Source: Planctomycetaceae bacterium (GTDB lineage: Bacteria; Planctomycetota; Planctomycetia; Pirellulales; UBA1268). From it: a DNA stretch of 13,055 nt. The stretch lies in NCBI GenBank assembly GCA_009691925.1, contig SIAG01000066.1, forward strand, positions 1 through 13,055. Reading direction: 5' to 3'. The position numbers and the translations under genes were made by a program. Shown piece by piece: positions 1 through 6,663 of this stretch; the stretch's first letter is position 1; each line of letters begins with the position of its first letter. Under the pieces are notes generated by a model. It made no database searches. It worked only from the letters and a program-made list of their open reading frames with translations, and was not told the DNA's origin.

Positions 1-239
1 GGAAGCCCGGTGTCGCCGCCGGCAAACGCCCGCTCGCGCTGATCGATCCGCCAGCCGCTCTCGGACGTGACCGGCCCGTGGCAGGCGCCACAGCGGCGGG
101 CGAGAAGCGGAGCGACGACGGTGGCGAAATCAGGAGCGCCGGCCGCACCAGCCGGCTCCTCCGCCCGGGCCAGCCGGCCGCCCGCTGGCACGAGCCAGAG
201 AGGGCCAACGAGCGCGGCAAGGAGAAAAAAGTGACTCAC
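1..239 (-). CDS. Secreted planctomycete-type cytochrome c domain protein (5' part, runs off window)
   Basis: The minus strand encodes about 80 residues before the window edge. Residues 1-26 look like a signal peptide: a hydrophobic stretch (FLLAALVGPLWLVPAG) and a likely cleavage after ARA. A mature start follows with the pattern DFATVVAPLLARRCGACHG. CGACH at residues 50-54 is a CxxCH haem c attachment motif, and it is followed by WRID and GGDTG. This order (xxPLLxxRCxxCHG, then WxID, then GGxxG) is that of the planctomycete cytochrome C domain, usually found at the N-terminus of large exported proteins that continue into DUF1549/DUF1553 or other domains; that continuation lies outside the window. 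Two tandem GTG codons could start it. I chose the one at 239 because TAGGAG (247-252) sits 7 nt upstream; the GTG at 242 would be only 4 nt away. The exact role is unknown, but an exported haem protein is well supported. Confidence 0.75.
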   Translation of the reverse strand, partial: MSHFFLLAALVGPLWLVPAGGRLARAEEPAGAAGAPDFATVVAPLLARRCGACHGPVTSESGWRIDQRERAFAGGDTGL

Positions 240-291
240 CACGTTACTCCTACGCCGCTTCACGACGTCACGACTTCAAAAGACCCCCGCA

Positions 292-315
292 CGACCGACC
301 CGGACGGGCCGGTCG
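292..315 (-). terminator. Possible intrinsic terminator of the sugar isomerase gene
   Basis: CGACCG (292-297) pairs with CGGTCG (310-315). After one A/C mismatch, CCC (299-301) pairs with GGG (306-308) around a 4-nt loop. Read on the minus strand, the hairpin lies 32 nt beyond the isomerase stop and is followed about 8 nt later by TCTTTT. The T tract is short and offset, so this is a plausible but not strong rho-independent terminator between the isomerase and the downstream cytochrome-domain gene on the same strand. Confidence 0.35.
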
Positions 316-347
316 CCCGTGAGTTTACCGTCGCGGGACGAAGCGTG

Positions 348-1382
348 TCAGCCGAGGAGATGCTCGAGGACGAGCCGCTCAAGGGCTTCGTAGTCGCGGG
401 CGGCGACCATCGATTCGGCGGTATTGACCGGAAAGGTACGGACCTTCTCGACGAGCTTGAGGAACACCGCCTGGCTCGTGGCCAGATGGGCCGTGGCCGA
501 CTCCGCCTTCTGCGTTCGCTGCGCCTTGACGTCGAAGCCGATGAAGCAGCCGGTGGCGGCGTAGTCGACCGATTCAAGGACGCGGACCTGGTCGAAGGCG
601 CCGCGCAGATTTGCGGCCCCAAAGACCTTGTCCTGGTCGTACTTGAGGCCGTTTTGGTCATTGAGATGAACGCTCCACAGCTTCCCGGCGGCGAGCGCGA
701 AGCCCATCTCGTCGGAGGGATCGAGGCCGGCGAGGATGGCGTGTGCGCTCTCAATGAGGACGCCGACGCGGGCCGGATCGGCACAGCGCGAGCCGAGGGC
801 GAGGGCATGGCCGATGGTGGGGATAAAGGCGGTGTCGACCGGCTCGTTCGGCTTCGGCTCGATGGCGATCCGGACCTTCGGATCGGCATCAAGGATGGCG
901 TTGCAGGCCTCGATCATCCGCCGCGAGGCCTCGATCGGGCACTTGCTCTCGCGGACGCCGGTCCCCTCGCGCGCCGGCCAGAGGACTATTAAGTCGGTGC
1001 CGAGCGCCTTGGCAACGTCCACAGCCCGTTTCGACCGTTCGATCGCCCACGTCCGGCAGGCAGGGTCGTTGCTCGTGTAGCCGCCGTCGATGCCGTTTTG
1101 ATGCTCCCAGAGACGGGGGGCGACGAACTCGGCGACGAGGTTCCTGTCGGCGAGCTTCCGCTTCATCGCCTCGGCCTGCTCGACGATCTTCGCCGGGGAG
1201 AGGCTTTCGAGGTCGGGCACGGCGTCGTCGTCGTGGAACTGGATCCCCTCGAAGCCGAGGTCGACGGCCACGTCGAGGACATCGTCGAAGGGGACGGCCG
1301 GGCGGACGGGGGGGCCGAAGGGATCAGCACCGCGGCCGAGGTTCCAGGGGCCGACGGAGAAACGGTAGTGCGATTCGGCCAT
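348..1382 (-). CDS. Xylose isomerase-fold sugar isomerase (TIM barrel, metal-dependent)
   Basis: A 344-residue protein that aligns along its whole length with actinobacterial class I xylose isomerases (about 390 aa), which interconvert aldoses and ketoses using two metal ions. Visible landmarks are FHDDD with His50 and Asp53 (the ring-opening His/Asp pair), LWPAREG with Trp135, IEPKPNEP with Glu175 and Lys177, IESAH with Glu211 and His214, KYDQD with Asp249 and Asp251, and GFDVKAQRT with Asp284. One metal ligand differs: the position of the xylose isomerase Asp245 is His239 (VHLND), as in L-rhamnose isomerases. So the fold and a metal-dependent isomerase role are well supported, but the sugar is not; D-xylose is only one option. 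The frame stays open far upstream, but similarity begins at MAESHYRFSVGPWN, so I start at 1382. The SD match (GAGGG, about 12 nt upstream) is weak. It is divergent from the aldolase gene, suggesting shared control. Confidence 0.85.
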   Translation of the reverse strand: MAESHYRFSVGPWNLGRGADPFGPPVRPAVPFDDVLDVAVDLGFEGIQFHDDDAVPDLESLSPAKIVEQAEAMKRKLADRNLVAEFVAPRLWEHQNGIDGGYTSNDPACRTWAIERSKRAVDVAKALGTDLIVLWPAREGTGVRESKCPIEASRRMIEACNAILDADPKVRIAIEPKPNEPVDTAFIPTIGHALALGSRCADPARVGVLIESAHAILAGLDPSDEMGFALAAGKLWSVHLNDQNGLKYDQDKVFGAANLRGAFDQVRVLESVDYAATGCFIGFDVKAQRTQKAESATAHLATSQAVFLKLVEKVRTFPVNTAESMVAARDYEALERLVLEHLLG

Positions 1383-1592
1383 GGTCGTGCTTGCCCTCGA
1401 TCGAAGTGGGAAGGGGTGGTGGCGGCGGCCGCCGTCGGCGGAGTGCCGAAGTTTGTGAAAGGGGAAAGAATACCCGCCAGACCATGAAATTTGCAGGCCG
1501 GGATCGGGTAGGCTCCTTCCCCTGCAAAGGCTCTCCATGATCGGCCTCACCGTGCCGGGGAGTCCGTTCAGTCCGTCCAGGATCCACCCACC
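1383..1592. promoter_or_regulatory. Divergent intergenic region between isomerase and aldolase genes
   Basis: This 210-bp spacer separates the start codons of two divergent genes and must hold promoters for both unless either is read from elsewhere. It contains a GC-rich palindrome GGCGGCCGCC at 1424-1433, an A-rich patch at about 1457-1472, and the 8-bp inverted repeat listed separately. I could not pick out a convincing -35/-10 pair on either strand. Confidence 0.5.
1490..1528. repeat. Perfect 8-bp inverted repeat in the divergent spacer, candidate operator
   Basis: TTTGCAGG at 1490-1497 is matched by its exact reverse complement CCTGCAAA at 1521-1528, with 23 nt between them. The arms are spaced 31 bp start to start, close to three helical turns, which fits a dimeric or tetrameric regulator binding on one DNA face. 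It could equally form an RNA stem in the leader of the aldolase transcript. No regulator gene is visible in the window, so the operator role is inference. Confidence 0.35.
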
Positions 1593-2690
1593 ATGCACCG
1601 CGCCCCCCCGCAAAAGTCGCTCGATCTCAAGCTCGCCCGGATCGTTGCTGATCCCTCCTGCCAAGACTTCATCCTCGCCGATGCCAAAGATGCCGATATG
1701 GCCTTCGGCCTGGCGGCGCCGGGGGTTCGCCGCGGGGGGGATCCGTTCCGCGGGCCGTTCCGCACGATCGCGGAGTTTCGCGAGTCGATCCGGCAGCTCG
1801 TGGCCCAGGGGCTCGTCGACATCATGCTCATGAGCGGGAGCACGAGCGAGGTCCTCGCCATCGACGAGGAGCTGTTTGTCGACAGCCATGTCACGCCGGC
1901 GGTGCGGATGAACGACACCACCGACATCTGGCTCGCCTCCGGCAGCGGCAACTATCCGCGCCAGCCTGCCCTCCCCTTCACAACGTGCTCGATCTCCCAG
2001 GCGCAGTGCGGCCGGATCGATCGCAGCCATGCCGACGGCAGTGGCTCGTCGCGAGGGCGTGGTGCCGATCTCGGCCTCTTCTCGCTGACGCTCAACGACG
2101 ACGCCACGCTCGACCGGGGGATGCTCGAGGCCTACGGCACCTTCCGGGCCGAGGCGGAGCGGGCCGGTTTTCGCCACTTCCTCGAGGTCTTCTATCCCAA
2201 CGCCATCGACCGCACGCCGGGGCGCCCCACGGGTGACCGTCCGCGCGACGAGCGCCCCCGCGACATCGCCCGCTTCCTCGCCGACCATGTCGCCCGGACG
2301 CTTGCCGGTGTGCCGCGGGCCGGCCGGCCGATCTTCCTCAAGATCCCCTACCTTGGCCCCGAGGTCACCGAGCAGCTTGCCGCCTACGACCGCTCGCTCG
2401 TCGTCGGCATCCTCGGCGGTGGCGCTGGGACGACCCACGATGCCTTCGGGCTCCTGGCCGATGCGAAGCAGCACGGCGCCCGCGTCGCGCTCTTCGGCCG
2501 GAAGATCAATGCCGCCGAGGATCAGCTCGCCTTCGTCCGCCACCTGCGAGCCGTCGCCGATGGCGCGACGTCGGCGGAAGAAGCGGTGAAGGCCTACCAT
2601 GGCGATCTCCAGACCCAGGGGATCGCCCCGTACCGCAGCCTCGCGGACGATCTCGAGCGTGCCCCGACGGCGCAGGCCTACGGCGGCTGA
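1593..2690 (+). CDS. Class I aldolase-type TIM-barrel protein (DeoC/LacD/DhnA-like), substrate unknown
   Basis: A 365-residue soluble protein without signal peptide or membrane segment. The N-terminal part contains DFILADAKDADMAFGLAAPG (residues 25-44), then a barrel-like alternation with LVDIMLMSGS (74-83). The C-terminal half is the most telling: RPIFLKIPYLGP puts Lys250 on a strand, as the Schiff-base lysine of class I aldolases of the DeoC/LacD/DhnA group. It is followed by VVGILGGGAGTTHDAF (270-285) and GARVALFGRKINAAED (295-310), which resemble the phosphate-binding loops of that group. I infer cleavage or formation of a C-C bond in a ketose phosphate, but assign no substrate. It faces a sugar isomerase gene across a shared spacer and is followed 43 bp later by a RidA-family gene, so a small sugar-use locus is likely. 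The start at 1593 has only a weak SD (AGGA at 1579-1582). Family placement is moderate. Confidence 0.65.
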   Translation: MHRAPPQKSLDLKLARIVADPSCQDFILADAKDADMAFGLAAPGVRRGGDPFRGPFRTIAEFRESIRQLVAQGLVDIMLMSGSTSEVLAIDEELFVDSHVTPAVRMNDTTDIWLASGSGNYPRQPALPFTTCSISQAQCGRIDRSHADGSGSSRGRGADLGLFSLTLNDDATLDRGMLEAYGTFRAEAERAGFRHFLEVFYPNAIDRTPGRPTGDRPRDERPRDIARFLADHVARTLAGVPRAGRPIFLKIPYLGPEVTEQLAAYDRSLVVGILGGGAGTTHDAFGLLADAKQHGARVALFGRKINAAEDQLAFVRHLRAVADGATSAEEAVKAYHGDLQTQGIAPYRSLADDLERAPTAQAYGG

Positions 2691-2733
2691 GGCCGCTTGC
2701 CCCCCTCATTCGCCCCGTCCCCCGGGATCGACG

Positions 2734-3195
2734 ATGCCCCCCTCCGACGTCCTTCGTGCCCTCGCCCTCCCACTCCCGCCGGCGCCCAAGCCGGTGGGGG
2801 CCTATACGCCGAGCTTGAGAATGGGAAACCTTCTCTACACCTCCGGGCATCTCCCCCTCCTTCCCGATGGCTCGCTCCTCCGCGGCAAGGTTGGTGTCGA
2901 TCTCGATGCCGATGCCGGCAAGGCGGCTGCCAGGCAGGTGGCCTGCGCGATCCTCGCCACGGTCGAAAACGCCTTGGGAAGCGTCGATCGCGTCAAGCGG
3001 GTCGTGAAGGTGCTGGGGATGGTGAATTGCACGCCCGACTTCACGAAGCAACCGCATGTCCTCAACGGTTGCAGTGAACTGTTTGCCGAGATCTGGGGGC
3101 GTGAGGCGGGAATCGGCGTCCGCAGCGCCTTCGGCGTCGCCGCCCTCCCCGAAAACGTGCCTGTCGAGATCGAGGCGGTGTTCGAGGTGGAGTGA
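2734..3195 (+). CDS. RidA family protein (YjgF/YER057c/UK114)
   Basis: 153 residues, the usual length of the longer RidA-like subgroup. RidA proteins form trimers and the best studied ones hydrolyse reactive enamine/imine intermediates to ketoacids and ammonia. Visible family signatures are PVGAYTPSLRMGNLLYTSGH (residues 20-39) and a C-terminal VRSAFGVAALPENVPVEIEA segment (129-148) in which Arg130 corresponds to the arginine that binds the substrate carboxylate in active RidA. An in-frame upstream extension to 2599 overlaps the aldolase gene and has low-complexity composition, so I start at ATG 2734, where the homologous region begins. The SD is weak (GGGA at 2724-2727). It probably shares a transcript with the aldolase. 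Whether it protects the aldolase pathway, a PLP enzyme elsewhere, or has another activity is not shown. Confidence 0.85.
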   Translation: MPPSDVLRALALPLPPAPKPVGAYTPSLRMGNLLYTSGHLPLLPDGSLLRGKVGVDLDADAGKAAARQVACAILATVENALGSVDRVKRVVKVLGMVNCTPDFTKQPHVLNGCSELFAEIWGREAGIGVRSAFGVAALPENVPVEIEAVFEVE

Positions 3196-3274
3196 AGGGT
3201 GATTCGTGTCGCCCGTCGACAGATGTTGGCCGGCACGGCGGCAACGGCAGTTCACCGGCCCCCCATCGCGGTTC

Positions 3275-3303
3275 TTGAATCGTTCCCACCCGCGCCTTAT
3301 CGT
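3275..3303 (+). promoter_or_regulatory. Candidate sigma70-type promoter for the capEFG operon
   Basis: TTGAAT (3275-3280) and TATCGT (3298-3303) each match 4 of 6 consensus bases and are separated by exactly 17 nt. The pair lies 46 nt upstream of the capE ATG in the 154-bp gap after the RidA gene. The gap suggests that capE has its own promoter. Chance matches of this quality are possible in a sequence this long. Confidence 0.3.
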
Positions 3304-3349
3304 GACCCCTTCAAACGCCGGTGATGGTCTCCCACCCTCGAGGATCGTG

Positions 3350-4360
3350 ATGTTCGACGGGAAAGTTCTTCTCATCACCGGCGGCACCGGGTCGTTCGGC
3401 AATGCCGTCCTCGATCGGGTGCTGCGTCTGCCGCTGCGGGAGATCCGGATCTTCAGCCGCGACGAGAAAAAGCAGGAGGACATGCGGATCCGTTTGGCGA
3501 ACGACCGGGTGAAGTTCCACATCGGCGACGTCCGCGACTACGTCTCGGTGGAAGAGTCGCTCCGCGGCGTCAACTACGTCTTCCACGCCGCCGCCCTCAA
3601 GCAGGTCCCGTCCTGCGAGTTCTATCCCATGGAGGCGGTCCGCACGAACGTCCTTGGCGCCGAGAACGTGATCCGGGCATCGATCGCCAACGGGGTCGAA
3701 CGCTGCGTCGTCCTCTCCACCGACAAGGCCGTCTACCCAATCAACGCCATGGGAATCTCCAAGGCGATGATGGAGAAGGTGATGGTGGCCAAGTCGCGGC
3801 TCATCGACGCCTCACGAACCGTCCTCTCCGCCACCCGCTACGGCAACGTGATGGCGTCGCGCGGGTCGGTGATCCCGCTGTTTTTGAAGCAGATGCAGGA
3901 AGGGAAGCCGATCACCCTCACCGATCCTGGCATGACCCGGTTCCTGATGTCGCTCGAGGAATCGGTCGATCTGGTCCTCTATGCCTTCGAGCATGCCAAG
4001 CCGGGGGATATCTTCGTTCAGAAGGCCCCGGCCTGCACGATCGACGTTCTCGCCCGGGCGATGGTCGCTCTTGTCCGCCCCGAATCCGAGATCCGTGTCA
4101 TCGGCACCCGGCACGGCGAGAAGCTCTATGAGTCGCTGGTCTCACGCGAGGAGATGGCCCGGGCCGACGATCTCGGTGGCTATTACCAGATCCCCGCCGA
4201 CGCCCGTGACCTCAACTACGACAAGTACTTCGTCGAGGGGGAGACCGACATCTCCCAGATCGAGGACTACACCTCCCACAACACGAAGCGGCTCTCCGTC
4301 GACGAAGTGAAGCAGGTGCTCCTCGGTCTGGAGATCATCCGCAACGCCCTCCCCAAGTGA
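3350..4360 (+). CDS. capE: UDP-N-acetylglucosamine 4,6-dehydratase/5-epimerase (CapE/FnlA/WbjB type)
   Basis: A 336-residue short-chain dehydrogenase/reductase that carries out the first step from UDP-GlcNAc to UDP-L-FucNAc: C4 oxidation, loss of water across C5/C6 and C5 epimerisation, giving a 4-keto-6-deoxy sugar nucleotide. The NAD(P)-binding loop is GGTGSFG (residues 11-17). FHAAALKQVP (78-87) and the STDKA segment (123-127, with Asp125 and Lys126) are typical of the FlaA1/CapE/PseB dehydratase group. The usual SDR YxxxK is MGISK (Met134, Lys138), the MxxxK form characteristic of CapE rather than PseB or FlaA1. SATRYGNVMASRGSVIPLF (160-178) is another strongly conserved block. ATG 3350 has GAGGA 5 nt upstream, whereas a frame extension to 3206 lacks similarity. 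No membrane segments, so it is cytoplasmic. First gene of a run with capF and capG, which makes the assignment firm. Confidence 0.93.
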   Translation: MFDGKVLLITGGTGSFGNAVLDRVLRLPLREIRIFSRDEKKQEDMRIRLANDRVKFHIGDVRDYVSVEESLRGVNYVFHAAALKQVPSCEFYPMEAVRTNVLGAENVIRASIANGVERCVVLSTDKAVYPINAMGISKAMMEKVMVAKSRLIDASRTVLSATRYGNVMASRGSVIPLFLKQMQEGKPITLTDPGMTRFLMSLEESVDLVLYAFEHAKPGDIFVQKAPACTIDVLARAMVALVRPESEIRVIGTRHGEKLYESLVSREEMARADDLGGYYQIPADARDLNYDKYFVEGETDISQIEDYTSHNTKRLSVDEVKQVLLGLEIIRNALPK

Positions 4361-4387
4361 CCACCAAAAGTGACCAGCAGGCCGTCC

Positions 4388-5500
4388 ATGCGAGTGCTCG
4401 TCACCGGTGCGGAGGGATTTCTCGGGCGCAACCTCCGCGTCAGGCTCACCGAACTCGGCGGCCATGAGGTGCTGCCGATCGGGCGCGGAGCCTCCGAGGA
4501 AGCGCTCCGGGAGGCGGCCGCAGCGGCCGATTGCGTCGTTCATCTCGCCGGGGTCAACCGCCCCCCCGATCCGGCCGACTACGCCGCCGGCAACACCGGC
4601 ACGACCGAGCGGCTGTGCGCGATCCTCGCCGCCACCGGGCGGAAGCAGCCGGTGATCTTCAGCTCGTCGACGCAGGCCGCGCTTGACAACCCCTACGGCC
4701 AAAGCAAGCGGGGGGCCGAGGAGGCACTCGAGGCCTATTCGAAAGCGACCGGCGCTCCCGTTCACCTCTTCCGTCTCACGAACGTCTTCGGGAAATGGTC
4801 GCGGCCAAACTACAACTCGGCCGTGGCCACGTTCTGTCACAACATCTCCCGCGGCCTCCCCGTCACGATCCACGATCCTGCTTCGCCGTTGCATCTGCTG
4901 TACGTCGACGATGTCGTCGGGGCGTTCCTCGAGGTCCTCGAGCATCCATACGAGGGGGGCGGATTTTGCGAGGCGGGCCCGGTCTACGCGACGACCGTCG
5001 GCGAAGTCGTGGAGACGCTCCGGGCAGTGCATGCCGGCCGGGAGACGCTCGTCACGCCGCCCGTTGGCAGCGGCCTCGTCCGAGTCCTCCATTCGACCTA
5101 CCTGAGCTTCCTGCCGACCGACAGCTTCGCCTACCAGGTGCCCCGGCATGGCGACCCGCGTGGGGAGTTCGTGGAGATGCTGCGAACGCTCGATTCTGGG
5201 CAATTCAGCTACTTCACGGCCCACCCGGGAATCACCCGCGGCGGCCATTACCACCACTCGAAGACGGAGAAGTTCCTCGTCATCCGGGGAACTGCCCGAT
5301 TCGGCTTCCGGCATGTCGTGACCGGTGAACGCCACGAGCTCACCGTCCGCGGTGGCGAGGGCTCGATTGTCGAGACGGCCCCGGGCTGGGCTCACGACGT
5401 CACGAACATCGGCGACGACGAGCTGATCGTCATGCTCTGGGCCAATGAACTGTTCGACCGTGATCGCCCCGACACCATTGCCATGAAGGTCGACGGATGA
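4388..5500 (+). CDS. capF: Bifunctional CapF/FnlB/WbjC: C3-epimerase and C4-reductase for UDP-L-FucNAc synthesis
   Basis: A 370-residue two-domain protein, almost exactly the length of Staphylococcus aureus CapF. Residues 1-245 form an SDR reductase domain: VTGAEGFLG (5-13) for NADPH binding, FSSSTQA (91-97) and YGQSK (Tyr103, Lys107) as the catalytic residues. Residues 248-370 form a cupin domain with RGEF, GITRGGHYHHSKTEKFLV (281-298; His287, His289 and Glu294 as likely metal ligands) and a later His336. In the known family the cupin epimerises C3 of the CapE product and the SDR domain then reduces C4, giving UDP-2-acetamido-2,6-dideoxy-L-talose. ATG 4388 has AGCAGG 6 nt upstream; an in-frame GTG at 4370 would add six residues. 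It lies 27 bp after capE and overlaps capG by 4 bp (ATGA), so translation of the two is probably coupled. Confidence 0.93.
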   Translation: MRVLVTGAEGFLGRNLRVRLTELGGHEVLPIGRGASEEALREAAAAADCVVHLAGVNRPPDPADYAAGNTGTTERLCAILAATGRKQPVIFSSSTQAALDNPYGQSKRGAEEALEAYSKATGAPVHLFRLTNVFGKWSRPNYNSAVATFCHNISRGLPVTIHDPASPLHLLYVDDVVGAFLEVLEHPYEGGGFCEAGPVYATTVGEVVETLRAVHAGRETLVTPPVGSGLVRVLHSTYLSFLPTDSFAYQVPRHGDPRGEFVEMLRTLDSGQFSYFTAHPGITRGGHYHHSKTEKFLVIRGTARFGFRHVVTGERHELTVRGGEGSIVETAPGWAHDVTNIGDDELIVMLWANELFDRDRPDTIAMKVDG

Positions 5501-6648
5501 AGCGATTGAAGGTCATGACGGTGGTGGGGACGAGGCCTGAGATCATTCGGCTCTCGCGGGTCCTCGAGCGTCTCGACGAGCACTGTGAGCATGTCCTCGT
5601 CCACACCGGGCAAAACTACGACTACGAGCTCAACCAGATCTTCTTCGAGGATCTGCGGGTGAAGCGGCCGGATCACTTCCTCGACACGGCTACCCCCCTC
5701 CCCGGCCAGTCGGGGAGCGCCGCGCAGACGATCGGGCGGATCATCAGCGCCGTCGACGACGTGCTCGCGGCGGAGAAGCCGGAGGCGCTCCTCGTCCTTG
5801 GCGACACCAACAGCTGCCTGGCGGTGATCCCGGCGAAGCGCCGGAAGATCCCGGTCTTCCACATGGAGGCTGGGAACCGCTGCTTTGACCAGCGCGTGCC
5901 CGAGGAGATCAATCGGCGGATCGTCGATCATGTCGCCGACGTCAATCTCTGCTACAGCACGATCGCCCGCGAATACCTTCTCCGCGAGGGGCTCCGGCCC
6001 GATCTCGTCATCAAGACCGGCAGCCCGATGTTCGAGGTCCTCGAGCACGAGCGGCCGCGGATCGAGGCTTCCGACGTCCTCGACCGGCTCGGCCTCAAGG
6101 CGGGGGAGTTTTTCGTCGTCAGCGCTCATCGCGAGGAGAATATCGAGTCGGAGCGGAGCTTCCACCGGCTCGTGGCGATCATCAACGCCCTCGCGGTCGA
6201 CCACGGCCTGCCGGTGATTGTCTCGACGCACCCGCGCACCCGGAAGCGAGTCGACGCCGCCGGGGTGGCCTTCGACCCGCGCGTCAGTCTCCTCAAGCCG
6301 CTCGGCTTTCACGACTACGTCAAGCTCCAGACCGTCGCCCGAGCCGTTCTCTCCGACAGCGGCACGATCAGCGAAGAGTCGTCGATCCTGAATTTTCCGG
6401 CCCTCAACATCCGCGAGGCCCATGAGCGGCCGGAGGGGATGGAGGAGGCGGCGGTGATGATGGTGGGGCTCGAGCTCGACCGTGTCCGGCAGGGTTTGGC
6501 GATCCTTGCTACGCAAGCCCGCGGGGAGCATCGGACGCTCCGACTCGTCGGTGATTATTCGATGCCGAATGTGTCAGAGAAGGTGTTGCGGATCATCATC
6601 AGCTACACCGATTACGTGAACCGCGTCGTCTGGCGACGGGATGCATAA
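5497..6648 (+). CDS. capG: UDP-sugar C2-epimerase (CapG/FnlC/WbjD), WecB-like
   Basis: A 383-residue member of the non-hydrolysing UDP-GlcNAc 2-epimerase fold (GT-B). In the CapEFG route it inverts C2 of UDP-N-acetyl-L-talosamine-type 6-deoxy sugar (UDP-L-PneNAc) to give UDP-N-acetyl-L-fucosamine. Family marks are VVGTRPEIIRLS (9-20), LVLGDTNSC (99-107, Asp103), FHMEAGNRCFDQRVPEEINRR (121-141, Glu124 and Glu137/138), SAHREENIE (209-217, His211), STHPRTRKR (243-251) and LSDSGTISEESS (285-296). NRCFDQRVPEEINRRIVDH is far closer to CapG/FnlC than to WecB itself, and the position after capF supports this. Its ATG overlaps the capF stop, with GAAGG 7 nt upstream inside capF. Confidence 0.92.
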   Translation: MKRLKVMTVVGTRPEIIRLSRVLERLDEHCEHVLVHTGQNYDYELNQIFFEDLRVKRPDHFLDTATPLPGQSGSAAQTIGRIISAVDDVLAAEKPEALLVLGDTNSCLAVIPAKRRKIPVFHMEAGNRCFDQRVPEEINRRIVDHVADVNLCYSTIAREYLLREGLRPDLVIKTGSPMFEVLEHERPRIEASDVLDRLGLKAGEFFVVSAHREENIESERSFHRLVAIINALAVDHGLPVIVSTHPRTRKRVDAAGVAFDPRVSLLKPLGFHDYVKLQTVARAVLSDSGTISEESSILNFPALNIREAHERPEGMEEAAVMMVGLELDRVRQGLAILATQARGEHRTLRLVGDYSMPNVSEKVLRIIISYTDYVNRVVWRRDA

Positions 6649-6663
6649 AGGAACTTGTCGCCC

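Noticed and set aside
78..992. 304-codon plus-strand frame over the cytochrome and isomerase genes
   Set aside because: It runs antisense to a CxxCH-bearing signal-peptide protein and a well-conserved isomerase, and the product has no motif.
1424..1433. GGCGGCCGCC palindrome as an operator
   Set aside because: A 10-bp GC-only palindrome is likely by chance in this base composition.
1383..2600. N-terminal extension of the isomerase frame to 750 residues
   Set aside because: The extension is antisense to the aldolase gene and has no similarity pattern. The isomerase homology begins at the Met at 1382.
3228..3260. GGCCGG/CCGGCC inverted repeat after the RidA gene as a terminator
   Set aside because: The arms are only 6 bp and self-complementary, the loop is 21 nt, and no T tract follows.
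4142..6531. Long minus-strand open frames (417 and 379 codons) opposite capE, capF and capG
   Set aside because: Both lie opposite strongly conserved enzymes and show no domain of their own.
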